In this document: in pieces, positions 60,257 through 64,000 of the stretch
Position numbering within the stretch: the stretch's first letter is position 1
Layout: every line of letters begins with the position of its first letter
NCBI RefSeq assembly: GCF_004349055.1
Contig: NZ_SMKX01000010.1
Span: forward strand, 33,507 to 97,506
Direction: 5' to 3'
Source of the DNA: Kribbella antibiotica
GTDB lineage: Bacteria; Actinomycetota; Actinomycetes; Propionibacteriales; Kribbellaceae
DNA length: 64,000 nucleotides
The notes under the pieces: model-generated
Databases searched by the model: none
The model's input: the letters and a program-made list of their open reading frames with translations, nothing else
What the model was told of the DNA's origin: nothing
Position numbers and translations under genes: made by a program

Positions 60257-60988
60257 TCAACGGCCGCCGGACACGTCGACCGTCGTACCGGTCATGTAGG
60301 ACGAGCGGCTCGAAGCAAGGAACGCGATCAGCTCGGCCACCTCCTCCGGCTTCCCCGGTCGGCCGAGCGGTGGCGTCGTACCGAGTCTGTCGAGGCGGCC
60401 TGGCTCGTGGATCTCGGTCTCGATCAGGCCGGGTCGAACGCCGAGGACGCGTACGCCTTCCTTGGCGACCTCGTTGGCCAGGCCGATCGTGAGCGCGTCG
60501 ACGGCCGCCTTGCTGGCCGCGTAGTCGACGTATTCACCGGCCGAGCCGAGCACGGCGGCGCGGGACGAGACGTTGACGATCACGCCGCCGTGGTGACCGT
60601 GCTTCGTGGACATCCGTCGTACGGCGGCTCCTGCGACGAGGAACGCGCTGATCGCGTTGATGCGGAAGACGTTGTCGAGGCGCTCGGCGTCGTATTCGTC
60701 GACGCGGCCGGCGGGTGAGACGACGCCCGCGTTGTTGATCACGGCGCTGAGCGGACCGAGGCCGGTCGTGACCGTGTTGAAGAGCCGCTCGATGTCTTCC
60801 TGCACGGTGAGGTCCGCAGCGACGGCAATCGCTCGGCGGCCCTGTTGTTTCACAGCCTCGACGACGCGGTCAGCCTCGTCACCTCGCGTCCGGTAACCGA
60901 TGCCGACATCCCAGCCGTCGGCCGCCAGCGCGACCGCTGTCGCGGCACCGATCCCCCGGCTACCACCCGTCACCAATGCGACCGTCAT
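60257..60988 (-). CDS. Short-chain dehydrogenase/reductase
   Basis: A 243-residue classical SDR, close in pattern to 3-oxoacyl-ACP reductases: cofactor motif TGGSRGIG near 7, NNAG near 86, catalytic Ser in VSSRAAVLG and YAASK near 153-157, ending SGG. AGGTGG 4 nt before the ATG. It sits 9 bp after the GNAT gene in a recQ-GNAT-SDR-MerR unit; the substrate is unknown. Confidence 0.9.
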   Translation of the reverse strand: MTVALVTGGSRGIGAATAVALAADGWDVGIGYRTRGDEADRVVEAVKQQGRRAIAVAADLTVQEDIERLFNTVTTGLGPLSAVINNAGVVSPAGRVDEYDAERLDNVFRINAISAFLVAGAAVRRMSTKHGHHGGVIVNVSSRAAVLGSAGEYVDYAASKAAVDALTIGLANEVAKEGVRVLGVRPGLIETEIHEPGRLDRLGTTPPLGRPGKPEEVAELIAFLASSRSSYMTGTTVDVSGGR

Positions 60989-60997
60989 GGGACCACC

Positions 60998-61807
60998 TTA
61001 GGAGGCAGGCGGGATCGTGATCGCCAACTGGGTCTCCGAGTCGGTGAAGCCGAGCGCACGATAGATGCGGATCGCGAGGTACTCGGGGTCGGCGACCATC
61101 ACCAGCGTCGTCGCGCCGTTCTCGAACCCGTACGTCGATGCCTGGTGCACGAGGGTGCTCGCGATTCCCTGATTGCGGTCGTCGGGATGCGTCTGCACGG
61201 TCTGGAACCGGGCTAGCCCTTTGCCGTCGAACATCAGGCCCAGCGAAGCCTGGAGGCGGTCGCCGTCGAAGGCGCCGAACCACCTGCCGTGGCCGGCCTC
61301 GACGAGCTCGCGGTCATGGGCGACCTTCAGCCGGGTGAACTCGCGGTGGCTGTCGTCGACCGCCATCGTGCTGGTGGCGAGGTTGATGTCGACGACCTGC
61401 TGCCAGTCGTCGTCGGTGCTGAGGAATCTGTAGGTCGAGGTGGTGTTCGGACGCTGGGGTGCATTGACGGTTGAGGCGGTCATCACCACGCTCGGGTCTA
61501 CTCGGCCGCCCGCGGCTTTGACCTCCTGCTCGACGGCCTCGGCCCCTTCAGCGGTAAGCACGCCGTCGGTTGTGTCGATGCCCAGCGTCAGGTGGCGCGC
61601 GTCGGGGAACTCCGTGCGGAATTCGGCGGCTCGCCGTACCAGGTCGCCGGGTGCGAGCGGCGTGCGGTGGAGCAGGTAGTTGCCCCACCAGAACGTTGGG
61701 TTCTTCGGCGTTCGAATGACGACGTACGGGCCTGCGTCGCGTATCTCGCTGCCGCCGAGACCGAGCAGGAACAGGTCGGTTCGGTAGCCGAGGCTCTTGA
61801 TCTCCAC
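60998..61807 (-). CDS. GNAT family N-acetyltransferase
   Basis: A 269-residue protein with a C-terminal GNAT domain (about 130-265; acetyl-CoA loop VQTHPDDRNQGIASTL, then IRIYRALGF). The N-terminal ~120 residues (GPYVVIRTPKNPTFWWGNYLL) are a conserved non-catalytic or second degenerate GNAT domain. GTG start with GGAGG 8 nt before. It follows recQ by 46 bp on the same strand. Confidence 0.87.
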   Translation of the reverse strand: MEIKSLGYRTDLFLLGLGGSEIRDAGPYVVIRTPKNPTFWWGNYLLHRTPLAPGDLVRRAAEFRTEFPDARHLTLGIDTTDGVLTAEGAEAVEQEVKAAGGRVDPSVVMTASTVNAPQRPNTTSTYRFLSTDDDWQQVVDINLATSTMAVDDSHREFTRLKVAHDRELVEAGHGRWFGAFDGDRLQASLGLMFDGKGLARFQTVQTHPDDRNQGIASTLVHQASTYGFENGATTLVMVADPEYLAIRIYRALGFTDSETQLAITIPPAS

Positions 61808-61853
61808 CCAACCATCCTCCGGCCGTCGTCAACAGATTTCGGGGCGCTTGTGA

Positions 61854-63983
61854 TCAGGGGCGCTTGTGGAGCAGGAGCGGGAGGACGGCGGCGGCACCGG
61901 CCTCGCGCAGTTTCGCGGCGGCGACCGTGACCGGCCATTGCGAGGAGCTGGCGTCGACGAGCAGCAGGACTGTCCGGTTGATGATCGTTTGGGCTGTGGT
62001 CGGGTCGACCGCCAGGCCGTCGCGCCAAACGCGGGCCTCATCGGCCGAGGACAGGTCGTCGGTGTAACCGGAACGATCGACCGTCAGGTCGGCTCTCTCT
62101 AGGCGGCCGACTGCGGCGATCCGGTCGGCGACTGCTGCCGTGACAGCGGTGTGGCCGGCTGCGGCGAGCGGTACGACGACCTCGGGGCGGCTGGACCACG
62201 TGCTACGCCAGCGCGACAAGGCTGCGACGGCGCCCTTTTGCAGTGCCTCGATTGCGTCAGCGGGTGGTTCGCCGCCAGAGAACGCCGCGGCGAGAACCTC
62301 GCGCCACTCGGGAGCGTCGGCGTAGATGAGGGAGCGGCCGGTGTCGGCGGACAGGTTCGCGGGGATCTTGCCGCGCGGACCGAAGGAGCCGCCGGGCCAC
62401 ATCTTGCGGGGCTCGAGAACATGCACCTCGCCGCGGAGCAGACCGGTGACCGTGGCGACCGTGTCGGCATCAGGTGCCGCGGTGAGCGGCGGCGGGAGGG
62501 CGCCGATACAGACCGAGCACCGGCCGCACGGCTCGGCCGAGGCGTCGTCGAGAGATTCCTGAAGTAGTTGCATCAGGCAACGTTCGCCGCGGGTGTAGGC
62601 GCGCATGATGTCGGCCTCGCGCCGCCGTACCGCAACGATGCCGTCGTAGTGCGCCGCGTCGAATGTCCAGTCCTTGCCGGTCCGGATCCAGCCTTTTTCG
62701 AGTCGCTCGGTGACGCCGTCGACGGCGAGCTGCTTGAGCATCAACTCGACGCGCGTGCGGCGCAGACCCGTCTCTGCTTCCAACGCGGGGACAGACGCCG
62801 GCTGGTCTGGGCCGTAGGACTCCATGGCGTGGAGTAGACGGTTGACGTTCTCCGGCACGGGGATGGTCGCGGTGGCGAAGTAATCCCAGATGCCCGAGTC
62901 AGCGTCGGAGGGCAGCAGCGCGACGATGGCATGGTCGATGCCTCGTCCCGCACGACCGACCTGCTGGTAGTACGAGACCGGCGAGGGCGGTGAACCCACA
63001 TGGACGACGAAGCCGAGGTCCGGTTTGTCGTATCCCATACCGAGGGCTGAAGTGGCGATGAGCGCCTTGAGCCGGTTTTCGCGCAGGGCGTCCTCGAGGC
63101 TCTCGCGCTCCCCCGCCTCCAACTGACCCGTGTACGCCGCTACTGGCACGTCGCGACCGTGGATCTCCTGGACTGTAGCCGCTAGGCGATGTGCGTCGGC
63201 GACCGTAAGCGCGTAGACGATTCCCGAGCCAGGCAGCTTCGGCAGCTGGTCGACCACCCAGGCGAACCGCTGCAGCGGCGACAGGCGGTCGACGACCGCG
63301 AGCTGCAGGCTCGATCGGGCCAGCGGACCGCGCAGTACAAGCGTTGACTCCCCCAACTGGTGCGCAACGTCCTCGGTGACGCGCTCGTTCGCCGTGGCCG
63401 TGGTCGCGAGGACGGGCGTCTTGGGGTTGAGGTGTTGCAGCACGTCGGACACGCGGCGGTAGTCCGGCCGGAAGTCGTGACCCCAGTCGGAGACCGCATG
63501 CGCTTCATCAATCACCAGCAGGCCGACCTCGCCCGCCAGGCTGTCGAGCACGCGTCGGCCGAAGCCGGGATTGGCCAGGCGCTCCGGTGATACCAGCAGG
63601 ACGTCGATCGCCCCGGACCGCAGATCCTGCTCGATGCCGGACCACGCGTCCACGTTGTTCGAGTTCAGCGTCGCAGCCCGCAACCCCGCCCGGCCTGCTG
63701 CGCCGACCTGATCCCGCATCAAGGAGAGAAGCGGCGACACCACCAGCGTCGGCCCAGCGCCTTCAGCCCGCCGAATCGCCGTAGCCGCCCAGTAAACCGC
63801 CGACTTGCCCCACCCAGTCGCCTGCACAACCAGCACCCGCGCCGCCGGCTCGCACAACGCCGCCACCGCAGTCTCCTGGTCATCCCGCAGCCGCGCGTTC
63901 TCCCCCGCGATCGCCTGGATCACGCCAGCCGCAACCCCAGCCCGGGCCTCGGACAACCTCAACTCAGCACCACTCTCAACCAT
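61854..63983 (-). CDS. RecQ-family DNA helicase with phosphoribosyltransferase-like C-terminus
   Basis: A 709-residue 3'-5' helicase. Motif 0/I at RLRDDQETAV and ATGWGKS near 55, DEAH box VIDEAHAVSDWGHDF near 157, motif VI QQVGRAGRG near 335, and a RecQ zinc-binding CLMQLL...CGRCSVC near 470-495. The C-terminal ~150 residues end VLLLVDASSSQWPVTVAAA, a PRPP-loop-like stretch in which the second acidic residue is lost, so the PRTase-like part is probably non-catalytic. Begins a minus-strand unit with GNAT, SDR and MerR genes. Confidence 0.9.
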   Translation of the reverse strand: MVESGAELRLSEARAGVAAGVIQAIAGENARLRDDQETAVAALCEPAARVLVVQATGWGKSAVYWAATAIRRAEGAGPTLVVSPLLSLMRDQVGAAGRAGLRAATLNSNNVDAWSGIEQDLRSGAIDVLLVSPERLANPGFGRRVLDSLAGEVGLLVIDEAHAVSDWGHDFRPDYRRVSDVLQHLNPKTPVLATTATANERVTEDVAHQLGESTLVLRGPLARSSLQLAVVDRLSPLQRFAWVVDQLPKLPGSGIVYALTVADAHRLAATVQEIHGRDVPVAAYTGQLEAGERESLEDALRENRLKALIATSALGMGYDKPDLGFVVHVGSPPSPVSYYQQVGRAGRGIDHAIVALLPSDADSGIWDYFATATIPVPENVNRLLHAMESYGPDQPASVPALEAETGLRRTRVELMLKQLAVDGVTERLEKGWIRTGKDWTFDAAHYDGIVAVRRREADIMRAYTRGERCLMQLLQESLDDASAEPCGRCSVCIGALPPPLTAAPDADTVATVTGLLRGEVHVLEPRKMWPGGSFGPRGKIPANLSADTGRSLIYADAPEWREVLAAAFSGGEPPADAIEALQKGAVAALSRWRSTWSSRPEVVVPLAAAGHTAVTAAVADRIAAVGRLERADLTVDRSGYTDDLSSADEARVWRDGLAVDPTTAQTIINRTVLLLVDASSSQWPVTVAAAKLREAGAAAVLPLLLHKRP

Positions 63984-64000
63984 GCCCCGACCCTAGACCT

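Overview
The window is a continuous, gene-dense, very GC-rich chromosomal segment of an actinobacterium. Third codon positions are almost all G or C, GTG and TTG starts are common, regulators include AfsR/SARP, ROK, FadR-type GntR and TetR families, and the gene set (FxsA, Uma2, SWIM protein, RecQ with a phosphoribosyltransferase-like tail, KamA-family radical SAM protein) fits Propionibacteriales. A Kribbella-like organism is my best guess, from gene style only. I see no rRNA, tRNA, CRISPR array, transposase or phage gene.

Layout. 1-1.7 kb: a 5'-truncated SGNH esterase and a Uma2 protein. 1.7-2.6 kb: a gene-less stretch built on two ~175-bp inverted arms. 2.6-8.6 kb: lnt-fxsA, a YtcJ-like amidohydrolase and a divergent KamA-family protein. 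8.7-12 kb: a tandem pair of paralogous membrane proteins, each with an internal lipobox at Cys234. 12-15 kb: a three-gene sugar or polyol operon (ROK regulator, TIM-barrel isomerase, Gfo/Idh/MocA oxidoreductase). 15.2-18.4 kb: a YfhO-like membrane protein and a HAD hydrolase overlapping tail to tail.

18.8-27 kb is the most unusual block. It holds an APH-fold kinase, a large SARP-NB-ARC-TPR regulator behind a LacI-type operator, and a three-gene operon of GMC oxidoreductase, DegT/StrS aminotransferase and HAD phosphatase. That operon diverges from a receiver-degenerate LuxR regulator, and the shared intergenic region carries two copies of a GAATGC/GCATTC site. The chemistry reads as oxidise an alcohol, aminate the carbonyl, dephosphorylate: a possible small aminocyclitol or amino-sugar pathway.

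27-34 kb holds housekeeping and metabolic genes (Lrp, 5'-3' exonuclease, M20 hydrolase, alpha/beta hydrolase, nucleoside hydrolase, an unrecognised GRDG-motif protein, a DUF4232 lipoprotein). Two starts there lie inside long hairpins, and two related hairpins bracket the lipoprotein gene. 34-41.6 kb is a drug-export island: a heterodimeric ABC exporter with a TetR gene and perfect operator, a second TetR gene, and a divergent single-gene ABC exporter. 41.7-45.6 kb is a SNF2 helicase coupled to a SWIM zinc-finger protein. 45.6-46.4 kb is gene-less, with two ~180-bp direct repeats and a two-tier hairpin. 46.4-54.8 kb is a GNAT gene with a possible 15-codon leader, then a translationally coupled oligopeptide ABC importer plus gamma-glutamyltransferase operon ended by a convergent GntR gene. 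54.9-64 kb contains a double-GNAT protein, an M1 aminopeptidase with a small partner, a membrane adenylate cyclase, and a recQ-GNAT-SDR-double-MerR operon.

Coupling by 1-4 bp stop/start overlaps is common, and several convergent pairs overlap by 19-105 bp.
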